64,000 bases of DNA. It comes from Rhyacophila brunnea. Its lineage: Eukaryota > Arthropoda > Insecta > Trichoptera > Rhyacophilidae. A program made the translations under genes and the position numbers. The notes beneath the pieces were generated by a model. That model was not told where the DNA came from. It saw only the letters and a program-made list of their open reading frames with translations, and did no database searches. Shown in pieces: positions 1 to 11,968 of the stretch. Numbering within the stretch: the stretch's first letter is position 1; every line of letters starts with the position of its first letter. The DNA is taken from contig JAGYXB010000521.1 of the NCBI GenBank assembly GCA_022495005.1, forward strand, positions 62,001-126,000, given 5' to 3'.

Positions 1-3000
1 AGGATGAAAAATTTGCATTTCATTGAAATAATTTATCCTAAAAAAAATGTTTTTTAATAAGTCGGCTGCCACTGTCCACTTTTCTATTTTCAGTACTATA
101 AAACTAAAAAAACACACACAAACCTCATACATTTTTTCTTCATTTTGCGATTATCAACGGAGCTGTGCGGTTTTATGAAAATTGCTTCAGTATCCATTCT
201 CACTCCCTTAGCAGCCACTAGACTTGTTCTATTGTATTCTATATTTTTTATATAACAAAAAAGGTATAACCTTAAATATAAAGCTCCAGTAATGAATAAT
301 TTACCGGAAGTGCTTCTCTTTAACGTGGAAAATCTACTTGGATGAGTGGCCGTGTCATGCATTCAACTACACCGCGGTTGGAATTTTAATTGCGCCATTA
401 ATCCCAGTTAATCTCCGTTACTCCTAACAAAAGCCTATTCAGTGCCCAGCGAAGCTTTTGTGTAATCGCTGGCCTGGGAAGCCTCCCAGAAAAAGCTACT
501 GCCCTCTCTTCTTCGGTTCGCATTTGAAAATTCCCGCCGTACTCTGGAAAAGTCTTCGAGTGAGTCCAAGACGGTAATGTGAGATCTTAATTACGCAATT
601 CTCTTCAGCGGGGGAAAAAATACAACCCCGAGTGTGCACCCTCTGGAATTTTCGACGAGAACTTCCCGAATATTAAATTTTATTTTCGGATACAATGTAT
701 AACAGTGGGTATATATTTCTAGAACCGTATTCTTAGTGAGCACTTTATTATGTTACGCGCACCTACCCACCCTTTAGTTTGAACCCGAATTTTCTTATTA
801 CAAAATTTTATATTATACTATTAATATCAGTCAATGGCAGTCTTTTTAGTAAACTTTGGATCCGCGAAAGCTTAGAAAGCTCTAGTCTCATAAAAGATAA
901 TTAAACATTTTCAATGCGTGTGTGTATGTATGTTTATGAAACAATACTGTACCTACGTTATCTTTAAATTTGAGCTCTAAGAATCGATATCTCCGAGAAA
1001 GATTAGGTGTACACTGGCACGATTACGTTACAAACACCAGAGTTTGTGATCTGACACGTCAATCCTTAAGTGGTAAACTATGTAACTGAGACGTGCGTTC
1101 TTGATGCCGCACAAAAGAGCAATACTTCACACACTGTCAAACAAAAAGTTCTTGTCCACCTGTTAAAACTGTAAACTATCAAGCCCCTCCTGTTTAATTA
1201 ATCGCACTTCAATTTTTAAATGAGAAACGCCCCTAAATTTATCATTTAATTTTACGCTTCCGTGGTGTACAGATGTATAAATTTACGTAATTTGATGCTT
1301 TTTATAGTTAAAATATGTCTAAAACGATCAGGAAAAATATAAAAAATATTATTAGTAAACTTTAACATTATTTAAACACGCTTTGCCACCATGACAGGTA
1401 TATCACAGAGAAGTCTTCTATATGCGACTACAGCGACTACCGGTTATCGAGGAGCTCTTGTAGTTGGACAGTACCTTATGACACAGCTACACAATTTCAA
1501 TCGCCATAACCAACCCTCATCGTGCAGCGATTACTAAAGAAGCGATCTACCCGGTGCATGCCTCATATGGTAAGAGTCATGGAATATGGTAATCAGCCGA
1601 AATGTGTTAAATACTCCAATGTTGGAGCGTGATAGAGAGAAGTATGTATAGGTGTTAATCGCATGTTCATACAAATCTTAGTAATAATTAATGACCAACT
1701 CAGTAATTTCATAGCATATATGCCTTTAAATTCTGAAATTTTAGTTTCATTTCTTAAGGGTAAAATAATAATAAATTATTTCGAGCTTTCGTGATAATTG
1801 TACTGCGGAGATTTCTTTTATTTCAGATAGGATCTTTCTGTAAATGTTGGGACTGCACCAAGGTTTTCCTGTAGATTTATACAACACCTACTCATTTTTT
1901 ATCATTGTACTAGTTTTGCGATATTTAAAAAGGTTTATATTTTGACTTTTCATGAAGGTGTCTCAAATATAAGTAATTGTTTACTAATTGGGTGGGCAAT
2001 AACTGTGTTTAACCAAATCACTTCAAATATTGATATATTTCACTTCGTGAGATGAGTTTCGATGGACTTTTATTATAAATTCTCAAAATAGGGTCTACTA
2101 AACTAAGCTCATACGATGAATTTTTTTTCAGATTTTGTTTAATGATTTGTATTTTACTCGTCTAATCACGCCGTTTTATTGTATAAATATTGTCAATAAT
2201 TCTGTTACATATTTTATCGTATATATTTCATGCCATGTTGTAAAAGTCTTTTCTAATAATTTATTAAGTTCACTATTTATGTAAAAATTTAAATCGTGGT
2301 AAAACTAATTGCACGAATGGTGAACGCTTATAAAATATTTAATTAAAAACACCCAAACAATTTTAATTCACCATTAAAATAGGTACTTCGTTTCTCTGTT
2401 TTTGAAAATAACAGGATTTACAATGTGTTGTATGAAAATATAATAATATATCCACGAGTCACATTATTACTATTAAAATTGTATGCTTAATAAAAAGCCA
2501 GTCAGTATACTTCCGTGAAGGATTTCATTTCTTAAATATAAAATAAAATAAATAATTTTAATTTTGACAACATTATTATGTACGTAAAATATTTAAAAAG
2601 TGTGAAAGAAGAAAGAATGGTAGGGTCACCGAGCGAGACAAGGTGGTACAACAGGCGCGGTAAACATAGTCGACGATAGCAACTATTGATAATAATACGC
2701 AACATACCAAAAATACATTACGCCATTTAGGTACCTACTTACTTTCTACTATGCCCTGAAATAAATTGTAATTTTTGCAGTTATACGGTTCAAAAATATT
2801 TTTGATTTGATTATTTGTTAAATATAAATAAATAGATTTTCAATATTTCTATTGTTTTTCTTTATATGCAGTTTTCTTATTAATTATTCAAATTATTAAA
2901 ATAAAACTTTAATCTTCATTTTTGTGTAGGTACTTTGTTCAAAAAAAAATCTTCTGTTTGGATAATTTGATCTCTTGGTCTAACAACTCATACGTTAAAT

Positions 3001-3456
3001 TCTGTAAGTATGTATATTATACGTAAATGTGTATTAGTGCCCCCTGGGAACACCTTGGAACAGGGAGAATTACGAGAGACAATAGTGTCAACGAAATTTA
3101 TTATTAATTATATATTATTCGAGTATTTATTTTTTACTGTCGATGTGAATATAAACTATTATTTACTTCATTATTTTTCTCTGATATTTTACGACGCCAA
3201 TCGATAAAAAAATATCTAAATCAATATACATCATATTAAATTTAGTCCAGTCATATTAGGTCAAATTAACCACTTACCTGGAAAGAATTCTCCTAAACAG
3301 CAGACTTTGCGTATGCATAGTGCCAGTGCCTAGTAAAAATAATAATAATAATATTAAGCTATTTTTAAGACTCCATGAAAAGCACAATAAATTAAAAAGT
3401 ATCTTAACATAATCGCCACTTGAATGAATTCAAAATTCATAATTCAAAACCTATTT
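1..3456. other. Unassigned AT-rich DNA, no gene seen
   Basis: I see no exon, RNA gene or complete element here. The open frames at 96-362 (-) and 3010-3207 (+) resemble no family I know and have the composition of random AT-rich DNA. A locally GC-richer stretch at about 400-660 stands out from the surroundings and is listed separately. Confidence 0.6.
400..665. other. GC-richer, apparently single-copy island
   Basis: Base composition shifts abruptly to a balanced, low-repeat sequence inside AT-rich DNA. No reading frame of useful length crosses it, and nothing similar appears elsewhere in the window. Such islands in insect introns are often conserved non-coding elements, but that is inference; cross-species alignment would decide. 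Confidence 0.3.
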
Positions 3457-3458
3457 TA

Positions 3459-3920
3459 CCACGTTTTTATTAGCTCGTTTGTCCGGTACAGATTTTTTCT
3501 TGTGTGTTCAGTACATTTTTTTTCTTGTTTGTCCAAGATTTTAACTAACTTCCCGACTAGCTAGACATTTGAAACTTTTAGAATATACCAGAACACGACA
3601 ACGACAATGCATTCTTTTAATACTTTTGGCCATCTTTAAGCAGAATTGAATTCATTTTCAGTTAATTCTGTTTTGTATGTTTCGGAAAAAATTCGTTAAA
3701 AGTAATATTTACTACTCACTATTATTGGTTGCTAAGGGGTCCTAGCAACTAATTTATTAATATATACGTGCGTTACTGTGGAAATCAATATGAAATGTCA
3801 GAATGACATTTCAGTATTCTATAATATTTATTCAGTATTTCTATCAAGTACAAAAAAAGTATTTATTAATACATAGAATCGTCAAGTTTATATGATTCAA
3901 CAGAAAATTTGAAAAAGTGG
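3459..3920 (+). mobile_element. M1 family TIR element (MITE), copy 1
   Basis: The ends are near-matching inverted termini (TACCACGTTTTT at the left, AAAAAGTGGTA at the right) and both are bounded by TA, as for Tc1/mariner-type elements. The interior contains a small palindrome (GAAATGTCA/TGACATTTC near 3793-3813) and no coding capacity. The same interior recurs at 7302-7710 (-), 13952-14455 (+) and 32825-33245 (-). It must be moved by a transposase encoded elsewhere. The superfamily is inferred only from the TA flanks. Confidence 0.7.
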
Positions 3921-3922
3921 TA

Positions 3923-4789
3923 TCTAAAAAGTTTTTTATATCTTGTAATTATTTTTATATTTCTTCTTACCCTAAAGCTCGGTAACTATTGCAGATACGA
4001 TAAAAAGAATTTTTATTAACGTTGTGTATTTTATTAGGAACATATTTTGGTATTTGTATTCGCTACTGAGTTATGGCTGAAAAACAATAATTTGTCTGCC
4101 ATTTTCCAAGATGACACCCATATCACAATAGGTGTGCGTGTTGAATTTAGGTATTATCTAACTGGGTACTAGCACTATGCATATGCAAAGCCTCCCCTTT
4201 AGAGAAATTACTAAAGCCCTAATATGACTGGACTACTATGAATGGGAAACATGATAATTATTCCAAAACGTAAAATATTAACATATCATAGTGGAACAAA
4301 ACCTTGAACATGTGCAGATTTGATTTCTTCTAGTGAGAATGAATTATTATACAAGGCGAATTTGATTACTATTATTGTTTATATTCTCGACTTCACTTTT
4401 ATATTAAACCCTTGTATCGCTTTATGGTACTCTGGATGTAGCTTATTTTCTGTCAAAACTATAGAATTTAAAAAATATACCACTGCGCGCCATCTGTCTT
4501 GACGTAAATAAAGGTTGGATTATGTTTCAAATAATTGTCATTCTTTTTCATATGGACTTTACGTCACAAAGCCCTGCCCAGTCTACCGAATTGTATGAAA
4601 TAAGATAAGCTCCAATCGCAGAGCCTAAAACAAATTATTAATAATTAGATAATTTAAAAAAATAATTTCTATTGTGTTTAATTGGATATTAATAAATATA
4701 GACTGTTTTTAAAAATAAAAAGAACTTTTATCTAAAGATTTTTGATGTGTATAAATGTTTTGAAAAAATACGAACTTAATTTAAACGGA
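3923..4789. other. Unassigned AT-rich DNA
   Basis: Nothing supported here. The 60-codon frame at 4320-4502 (+) matches no family I recognise. Confidence 0.5.
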
Positions 4790-4987
4790 TCGCTTAATTA
4801 TTTTATGTCGTCAGTGAGTTTTTGAAGTTTCAATAAATTAGTGTGTCGTTGTCATTAGTGTATACATATCCATTAGTGGTAATATCGCATTATCTTCTTA
4901 TTTCTCGTGAGCATACCTGACAAGTGTGCTATTTTTTTATCAGATCTTCACAGCCTACCTCTTTCCAAAAGTCACCCTTCGCCACTG
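4790..4987 (+). repeat. M2 family repeat end, copy 1
   Basis: This 200-bp stretch is matched in inverted orientation at 10872-11040, including the shared end CTTCGCCACT and the block CAGCCTACCT. The outer about 35 bp also resemble both ends of the foldback at 28405-28996, so this looks like one terminus of a DNA transposon family. No partner terminus was found nearby, so the copy is probably partial. Confidence 0.55.
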
Positions 4988-5576
4988 ATATATAATCAAC
5001 TACAATATAATATACAAAAAAAATGCCATAGTGCTTTGTTCTATTAATTTAAATTGGAAGATTTTTTCCAACTTCCTTTTTTTTAACGTTAACTTTTCCG
5101 GAATCTTGTAACTCATTATCAATGACATTCTTATTCTAGATACCTATTTATCGTTAGTTTATTTAATTACGGAACGTAAGAGTGATATCCGACATATCCG
5201 CCATCTTGTTAGCTAGACAGAGTTGTTTTTCTGCTTCACAAACTTCAAAGCAGAGCAACGTAAATTTACGTAAATGTTCCAAACACGCTCTTCAATATAT
5301 ATCAGAAGTTTTATACTTCAGCAGCGTAGCGCAATTAACCAGGTGTGCCGCAAATTAAAAAAAATGTAATAGCAGAGATCCTTATTTATTGCGATGAAGG
5401 TGCATACTAAACTAACATATTTATGCAATATATTTTAACAATCCATTGTGCTCAGTTTCTCTTTACAGGTAAGCATTAATAAGTAAATTTAAAAAAATAT
5501 ATCGAAAAGGTTTCAGCATTCAGGAAAATAACGAAAATGAAAAAAAAAACTTTTGTCGGTTGGTTTATTAACTCCA
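4988..5576. other. Unassigned AT-rich DNA
   Basis: No feature supported. A less AT-rich patch near 5170-5330 is apparently single-copy in this window. Confidence 0.5.
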
Positions 5577-5762
5577 GTATAGATCTACAAACTTATATGT
5601 AGAATGTCCAAAAATTAAAACTACAAACTACCACAGGACGCCATTTTCAAAATTTCATTCGAATGTCAGATTTTATCCAGTTACGAGTCTTGATTGGGTA
5701 GTTTTTGATAGTGGCTCCCCCTACTCATTCTTCAGATAAGTTTGTAGGTCTGTAACTATACT
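5577..5762. mobile_element. Short MITE-like inverted-repeat element
   Basis: The left end (TATAGATCTACAAACTTAT, about 5578) is matched by the reverse complement of the right end (ATAAGTTTGTAGGTCTG followed by TAACTATA, about 5735-5761). The interior is about 130 bp and non-coding. No target duplication could be fixed, and only this copy is seen in the window. Confidence 0.45.
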
Positions 5763-6144
5763 TATTTCTAATATTCCTTTTTTAAAAAGCACCTATTTGG
5801 CTTAGCAACTGGTTTTAAAAAATACTTTCAAATTGATAATATTATAAAGTTTACATGTACCCATTTACGACTCGCCCAGGGTCCAATTTTCGTTTATGTT
5901 ACGTCGACCGTGGAAGATAGTCTGATTGATCTGTCTTGTGTTAAATAAAAGCTTTTTTTTCGAAATGGAATAGGTTGAGTTTGAGACGTTTTTTTCAAAT
6001 CCTACATATAAGTTAACCGTAGGGTACAAAATCGTAGACAAAAAAAAACAATTAATCGTAGGCGTTTTTGAGTTTTATCTTTATTTCAAACCGTGTTTTA
6101 TTTATTGTTACGTATTACCTTATACATAATATTTGTCTTGAGTT
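5763..6144. other. Unassigned AT-rich DNA
   Basis: Nothing recognised between the small MITE and the RTE target duplication. The 68-codon frame starting at 6068 runs into the LINE in the wrong frame and is spurious. Confidence 0.5.
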
Positions 6145-6155
6145 ATATGTAACGC

Positions 6156-6801
6156 ATGAGGAACTGCTTTTCGGACCCTGCGATTATCTGTATTTCTGGC
6201 ACCCAACTCGAGCAAGTCAGCAGCTACGTCTATCTCAGAAAGCAGGTGCCCATAGACGGAAGCATGCACGATGAAATTGCTCGCAGTACAAAGCTGGGAT
6301 GGAGTGCTTTCGGACGTCTGAATAGTATCTTCAAGAATGACCTATCATTATGTCTTAAGCGTAAGGTGTTCAACCAATGTATGCTGCCCGCGCTCACGTA
6401 TGGCTGCGAGACGTGGACCCTCAACACGAGAGATGTCCAAAAGCTAAGAGTCGCACAGCGAGGCATGGATAGGTGTATGTTGGGCATCACGCGAAAAGAC
6501 CGTAAGAGAAGCGAATGGGTTAGGAAGCAGACAAGAATACGCGATGTAATAGACGTTGCACAAACAGCTGAAATGGAGATGGGCGGGGCACATTGCTCGC
6601 CGAAAGGACGGCCGCTGGACAAATTCCATCATTCAATGGTACCCAAGGAGCACGAAACGGCCACAGGGTTATCCTAAAAGTCACTGGATTGACGAACTGA
6701 TAAAGTTCGGCGAAAATACATGGCAGCGAACGACACAGGACCGAGAGAGTTGGAAGAAGCTTGGGGAGGCCTTCATCCAGCAGTGGATTGACCCCAGCTG
6801 A
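6156..6801 (+). pseudogene. RTE LINE reverse transcriptase, C-terminal remnant
   Basis: The first frame (6156 to about 6560) reads through family motifs LPALTYGCETW and KLRVAQRGMDR, which follow the reverse transcriptase domain in RTE-clade LINEs. The frame then shifts by one base near 6560. It continues (from about 6562 to 6801) with LKWRWAGHIARRKDGRW and ends in LGEAFIQQWIDPS. Comparison with the copy at 42225-42510 shows copy A has one extra base in GTTGCACAAAC. An intact protein would copy its own RNA at a nicked target; this fragment lacks the endonuclease and the RT catalytic core and cannot act. Confidence 0.9.
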
Positions 6802-6809
6802 TAATGATG
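6156..6809 (+). mobile_element. RTE-type LINE, 5'-truncated, with clean TSD (copy A)
   Basis: This is the 3' end of a non-LTR retrotransposon. It is flanked by a perfect 11-bp target duplication, ATATGTAACGC, at 6145-6155 and 6810-6820. It ends in a short TGATAATGATGA tail rather than poly(A), typical of RTE-like elements. 5' truncation starts exactly after the left duplication. Two further copies lie at 42225-42510 (-) and 59033-59625 (-). The intact duplication suggests a fairly recent insertion. Confidence 0.9.
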
Positions 6810-6820
6810 ATATGTAACGC

Positions 6821-7299
6821 TTGAAAGAAAACATTATTATGGAAATATGTAAAAGAGAATGAAACAAGAAGAATACATATTAAACATACACGTATAAACG
6901 CAAATTCTAAATTTAAAAAATCAGGCGAATCGTTTAGTTTGATCGGGTTGTGTAAGAAAAACAATTACACTCTAATAATAATTTGACAGATGCTTACAAT
7001 ATAGTAATAGCATATAGAGTGATTAGAGTAGGTATCGATTATTTTTTGTGATATATAAGAGATTTAATGGTTATAATATTAGTAATAGGGTACTGTAATC
7101 TACTGTAACCTTAGGCAATATACACAATAGACCAAAAAATATAAACATTATGGATGATGAATAACAATCAGCTTAGCGTCGTCCATTGACAAATTTAATG
7201 AACGAATTCAGCAATCGCATACCCCCAAAGTCAGGAGTCTTTACAAAGACCCGATCAGACTAATGCAGCAGATCACAGATAAATAATTACAAGATAATA
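6821..7299. other. Unassigned AT-rich DNA
   Basis: No feature supported between the RTE copy and the next M1 element. Confidence 0.5.
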
Positions 7300-7301
7300 T
7301 A

Positions 7302-7710
7302 CAACGTTTTTAAATTTTCTGTTGAATTATTATGCTCAATGTGCTCAAACTTGTACTTGATATGAAGTAAAAACAAACAAATATAGAAATACTGAATACT
7401 GAAATGTCATTTTGATTTCCATAGTAACGGACGTATATATTAATAATTTAGTTGCTAGGACCATTGCCTTAATAATGGATTGGATTACGGATTTCATCCG
7501 AAATAACTTTTCATACAAAACAGAATTAACTGAAAATGAATTCAATTGTACTTAAAGATGGCTAAAAGTAATAAAAGAATGCATTGGCATCATGTTCTGA
7601 TATATTCTAAAAATTTTAATTTCAAATATCTAGCTAGTCGGGAAGTTAGTTAAAAATCGATTGCAAGATTTGTACCAGACAAATAAGAATACGAGTTAAT
7701 AAAAACGTTG
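7302..7710 (-). mobile_element. M1 family TIR element, copy 2
   Basis: Inverted ends CAACGTTTTTA at both sides are bounded by TA (7300-7301 and 7711-7712). The interior aligns with copy 1 in reverse orientation. The 66-codon frame at 7345-7545 (-) lies wholly inside the element and is not conserved as protein. The sequence ATAATTACAAGAT just outside the left end also flanks copies 1 and 4, so the true boundary at that side may be about 25 bp further out. Confidence 0.7.
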
Positions 7711-7712
7711 TA

Positions 7713-8000
7713 ATAATTGAGCCTGAAACACCAGAACAAAGACAGTAAGACAGCTTATTCATGTAATCTTATTAGAGAAAAGAAGACAGGGAGAAGACGT
7801 ATGAGAATTTTGATAGGTGGTACTGCCACCTGGTAATATTTGCTAGTAAGTGAAACAAAATATATCTTTAAACGCAATTGTATAAGAATTTATTCAATGT
7901 AGTGTGAAAAAAATATTACAGCAAAGGTATGTGTCATTGCACATAATCAAGGAAGAAACTAAATCGTCCAAACAAAAACAAAAAAAAAAGATCATCATTT
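7713..8000. other. Unassigned AT-rich DNA
   Basis: Nothing supported. Confidence 0.5.
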
Positions 8001-8320
8001 AAATTTCACATCACTCTTCGCGTTATGTGGAAAAAAATAACATCCGTATCACAACAAATAATCGATTTCCGCCATCTTTGACGCAAACAAATGAACGCCG
8101 AAACATGATAAATTGTAATCATTTCCGTTCGATCATCATTTTTATGGCGCGGAATAAATAATACATACGCGAAATGTATTTCTTTCCCGCGCTTGGCAGC
8201 CGAGAACGCGATATTTGCGAAAGCGGAAACAGCGAACGTTTCAAATCTTTCGAGGGGGTGAGATGAGGGGAAGGTTTTCGCGGCGAAGGGTGAACAGTGG
8301 CGTTCGTGTGATTTCAATCA
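8001..8320. other. GC-richer, apparently single-copy island
   Basis: The stretch is relatively rich in CG dinucleotides (for example CGCGGCGAAGGG near 8280), unlike the flanks, and has no counterpart elsewhere in the window. Open frames on both strands (8006-8317 and 8215-8439) overlap but neither shows a recognisable domain. It could be a regulatory element or an isolated exon; I cannot tell from sequence alone. Confidence 0.3.
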
Positions 8321-9619
8321 ATAACTACATCACACATACCATTACAGAATATATATATTATAGTCTCACACAACTCTGGATCGGTTGGTCATTATTATTG
8401 GTTATATTGATAATATCAGTTATCTTAATACATTCTTAATTTAAGAATACACGTAAAAAATAAGTCTCTGCTTTTAATAATCTTATTTTAATGTAGATGT
8501 TTTGTTTTTAGATTATAAAAAAATTAATCAAAAACTTAACCGAGCTCTTTTCGACATACTTAGAGCAGCGTTCATGTTAATATACCTACATAATTTACCA
8601 TTATATTATGGTTGCGAACTTATTTGCGCTGATCTATGGAACTACGGAACCCCTTGCTCCCGACCCCCGCTAAGCAACCCTCAGCACTGGATACGGTCCT
8701 ATACAATCGCAACCAAGTCATTGTGGGACTAGAAACATTGAGGAAAGAGCATATTATTATTATGGTAACAGTCCAAAAACCAAACACTAATGCCCCGTAT
8801 ACTGCCAACAGTACGTATTATCACGGTCATAACAAGAAAATCTACGTATAAACATGTATGTATTATCATGCAAGATTGCATGTATGAATCAAAAAAGTTC
8901 GGAAGCTTCTGAATTTTATTCGACGGTTGGAATTTTCTTTTCTGTATCTGCGCCTCCGCAGCATAACGATATCTTGCCGGTAAAAAAACAAACTACACCA
9001 CGCAGACTCGTTTTTCACGAGCTGTCAAATAGTGCTATAAAATGACAACATCGCGGCTCGCTTACTCTTGAAGAATAAGATTGACGAGACAGTCAGCACT
9101 TTTACGTGTAAACAGTTATTATCGCGATAGTTTAAAATACACACTATTGCTGCAGGTAAATCCATGCACGTGTACAGGCAATATATTAATTAAAACTATT
9201 AGCTAGAAAAAAATAATATACGGGTGTCAGAAGATTTAGAAAAAAGTTTGAGCCAATTTGTAAAATCCGGCGCCGGTTTAAATGCGAATTTTCATGACGT
9301 GATGGACATCGTGAATTATTGTATAAATATCCAACGACATAATCGTCTCCGAGTTTAACATCACCAAAATCAGTAATCCGATGACCCATCGAGAGACCAA
9401 GCCTCTGATGACTGAACGGAGCAAAAAAGGACCTTCAGACTCCCGGTGTATCTAATAAATGTTTCAGAGCCATTTTGAGAAAACATTGATATTAATTATT
9501 CTGTTGTTGGGCCTACCTGCCATTTGTTTCTAGGGTAATTTGTAGAACATTAATTTTTCAAAATATAGGGTTCCAATACGATGTTGTTTGGAAACATCAA
9601 ATTTTCTGTTACCGATTCA
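8321..9619. other. Unassigned DNA with small chance frames
   Basis: Several 60-76 codon frames occur (8502-8732, 8636-8851, 8854-9045, 9186-9389) on mixed strands, with no domain, splice context or repeats that I recognise. Confidence 0.5.
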
Positions 9620-9630
9620 TGTAGAGGTTT

Positions 9631-9715
9631 ACTCAACCCTACAACTGATGTATTATTATCTATGCTCATTTATATAGCATAGATAATAATACGATCATGA
9701 AATGACAGGCAATAA
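9631..9715. repeat. Hairpin repeat, copy 1
   Basis: A perfect 17-bp stem (9650-9666 with 9676-9692) encloses a 9-base loop. The flanks (GTAGAGGTTT before, ACAACTGAT next to the stem, GAAATGACA after) match those of a second hairpin at 12715-12801, so this is a repeat family, not a chance palindrome. The stems differ by compensatory changes. No protein frame is associated. Confidence 0.7.
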
Positions 9716-10300
9716 ATTAGTTGCATTCCGGCTCTTCAACGGTACAGTCAAATTGTGCGCGCAACTCCGCATAACGTTTCAACCTTAAAATCATAATGTC
9801 AATCCTACTAAATTCAATATAAAAACTAATGTGCCAGTCTTGTGTATTGCCGTGTGTATCCAAATTACTTTCTATAATACAAAGTCAAGAAATGCAACCA
9901 CTGTGTATCTTCACAACCCGAAGCACCATATCACGCACGATCAACGCAACCTTCCAGAACAGATATCAATAACATCTGGGCAACATCAGCATCCTCAAAG
10001 ATACCCCCGATATTCTAACGATCTGAAATTTGTCCCGTTAAAAAAATGTATATTTTTTAATCTGAATCCACCTACATACTATTTTAAAATTGGCAATTCT
10101 GTTACATAATATAATTGACGACTGACAATATTAAAGTAAACATATATTTTATAAAAAAAACTAAGCTTAAAGAGATAAATATTAATGTGTTTTTAAATTT
10201 CTAACTTTGTCAATGCGTTATGAAGTAGTTAGGTACAACGCAAAATAAATCATGACTACTTCTCGCAAAACGATTTAAAGTGGACGTCAATGAAATATTT
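9716..10300. other. Unassigned AT-rich DNA
   Basis: A 92-codon frame at 9831-10109 (+) has no recognisable domain and no conserved copy. No other feature seen. Confidence 0.5.
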
Positions 10301-10309
10301 CTAGTTTCA

Positions 10310-10500
10310 ATACATGAATAGACTGTCAACGGGGGAAAGACGATAAATCGGGGAGCGTTCGAGGAATCGAACAGAATGTGACGTCACAAGCGGCGCTTTT
10401 CCCGCTTAGGTCTGCCTTCAACGAGTCCCCCCTTCGATGGCTATATCAGTGATTGAAAACCACAACTAACACTTTATCTCCGGTGTGAAGTAGAAGTTAA
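10310..10500. promoter_or_regulatory. GC-richer island with a CRE-like palindrome
   Basis: The perfect palindrome TGACGTCA (about 10379-10386) is the canonical binding site of CREB/ATF-type bZIP factors. It sits in a locally GC-richer, single-copy stretch followed by GCGGCGC. A regulatory role is inference; no TATA/initiator arrangement with a downstream gene was found. Confidence 0.25.
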
Positions 10501-10871
10501 CTTATAACTAAAAAATAAATATATATATATATTTACTTAAACACACAAAAAACAGGTTATGCAAAATAATATAATATATTGTTAATGTGAAATATAGATT
10601 AATTATTAAATTTACACAAAAATAAATATAAACAAAATACATCCCTAAAATTATTATAATATTGTATTTATGAGTCGAACTGAGTTTCAGGTGAATAGTT
10701 AATAAATGTGTACCTACTAATAAAACAAAAATAATGGAAAGAGAGGTAAATTATGAGTTGGGTTATAACAAGTTTTAAATATCGAGTGTATAGAAATATG
10801 CATCGATATTTGAATCAAGTTGGATAAAAACATCTTACTATCATATTATGATATTATTATACTATCAATAC
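10501..10871. other. AT-rich DNA with short (TA)n tract
   Basis: Contains a run of about six AT repeats near 10519-10531. Nothing else is supported. Confidence 0.5.
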
Positions 10872-11040
10872 AAGTGGCAAAGGGTGACTTTTGGAAACAG
10901 GTAGGCTGTGGAGAAAGCACACTTGTTAGATGCATTTACGGGAAATAAGAAGATAATCCGACATAACTACTCATGAATAGGTAGGTACACAAAAACCAAT
11001 GAAATTTCAAAAGCTCACTGATGGTATAAAATTAAGCAAT
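10872..11040 (-). repeat. M2 family repeat end, copy 2
   Basis: Reverse complement of the 4790-4987 repeat. The end reads CAAGTGGCAAAGGGTGACTT and is followed by AGGTAGGCTGTG. Similarity fades beyond about 11040. A possible third, diverged terminus with the motif CTTCGCCACTGATC lies at about 11698-11743. Confidence 0.55.
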
Positions 11041-11790
11041 TAATTTTAATTATGTACTTATTTTCTTAAATATAAACGCAAGATACGCTCAAAATATATT
11101 GAAAATATCCGTTGTTGTGAATCTGTTCCATAACAATTTATAATTTAACCCGTAAACTAGACATTTTAAAATACTTCTAAATTTAAAACACAGACTTAGA
11201 TATAATATCAGATTTCAACTTACATAATTGGCTGAATAAATTGTCTTAGTCTATGAATAAACTAACTGACAAATAAAAATCACGAGATAAATTATTTATT
11301 ATTTTTAACAACAATCAATATTTATATGTGATTAAATCTTATAAAGTATTTTGAATAAATGTGCACTTACGTAATATGTAAGCGTAAGCGCTCCTTAAAT
11401 AGCTTACCAATTTATATGGGCTGCCGCAGACGTCTTGAAATTATGAAAAACAAACTTCATATAAAAAAGTTTTCGATTCACGTGAACGTAATCCATACAA
11501 TATGGAAAGCGAAACGAGATGTCGCTTATATTTTTAAACCTTCGAGACATGCCATAAATGGTGCTTATTGAAATAGTGGAAAAGATAGTCAAATTATTAT
11601 GACAATTATACGATAGATGTCGTTGGGCATATTGAATATATTATTATGTGGTTATATTATTTAATGTCAATATAAAATTAAAAAATATTTTTCTTAAGAA
11701 GGTAGGCTTTAAATAATCGCCTAGTATGGAGTCTTCGCCACTGATCAATACAGTTATGTAGATACGGTAATGCAGATATTTACTAATTAT
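11041..11790. other. Unassigned AT-rich DNA
   Basis: The frames at 11359-11571 (+) and 11404-11592 (-) overlap antisense and neither is recognisable. Only the diverged M2-like end near 11698-11743 stands out. Confidence 0.5.
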
Positions 11791-11968
11791 AACCTGTTTT
11801 TTACTTCTTCTTCTTCTTCGTGGCGCTGTAACCCTATGTGGGTCCTGGCCCGCTTCACCCTGGTATGTGCATAACCGCTTCCCTTAAGTTTAAGACGTCC
11901 AAGGTCTAACTCAATACTTTCCCTATTTCGTGTGTGATTCCTCCATCATGTTTATATGGCCCAGCCAT

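Noticed and set aside
3792..3813. A stand-alone regulatory palindrome
   Set aside because: It is an internal part of the M1 element and recurs in its copies.
6230..6622. A 130-codon minus-strand gene
   Set aside because: It is the antisense shadow of the RTE LINE remnant on the plus strand.
9650..9692. A bacterial-type terminator hairpin
   Set aside because: The context is a eukaryotic repeat and the hairpin is not followed by a meaningful transcript end; a second dispersed copy exists.
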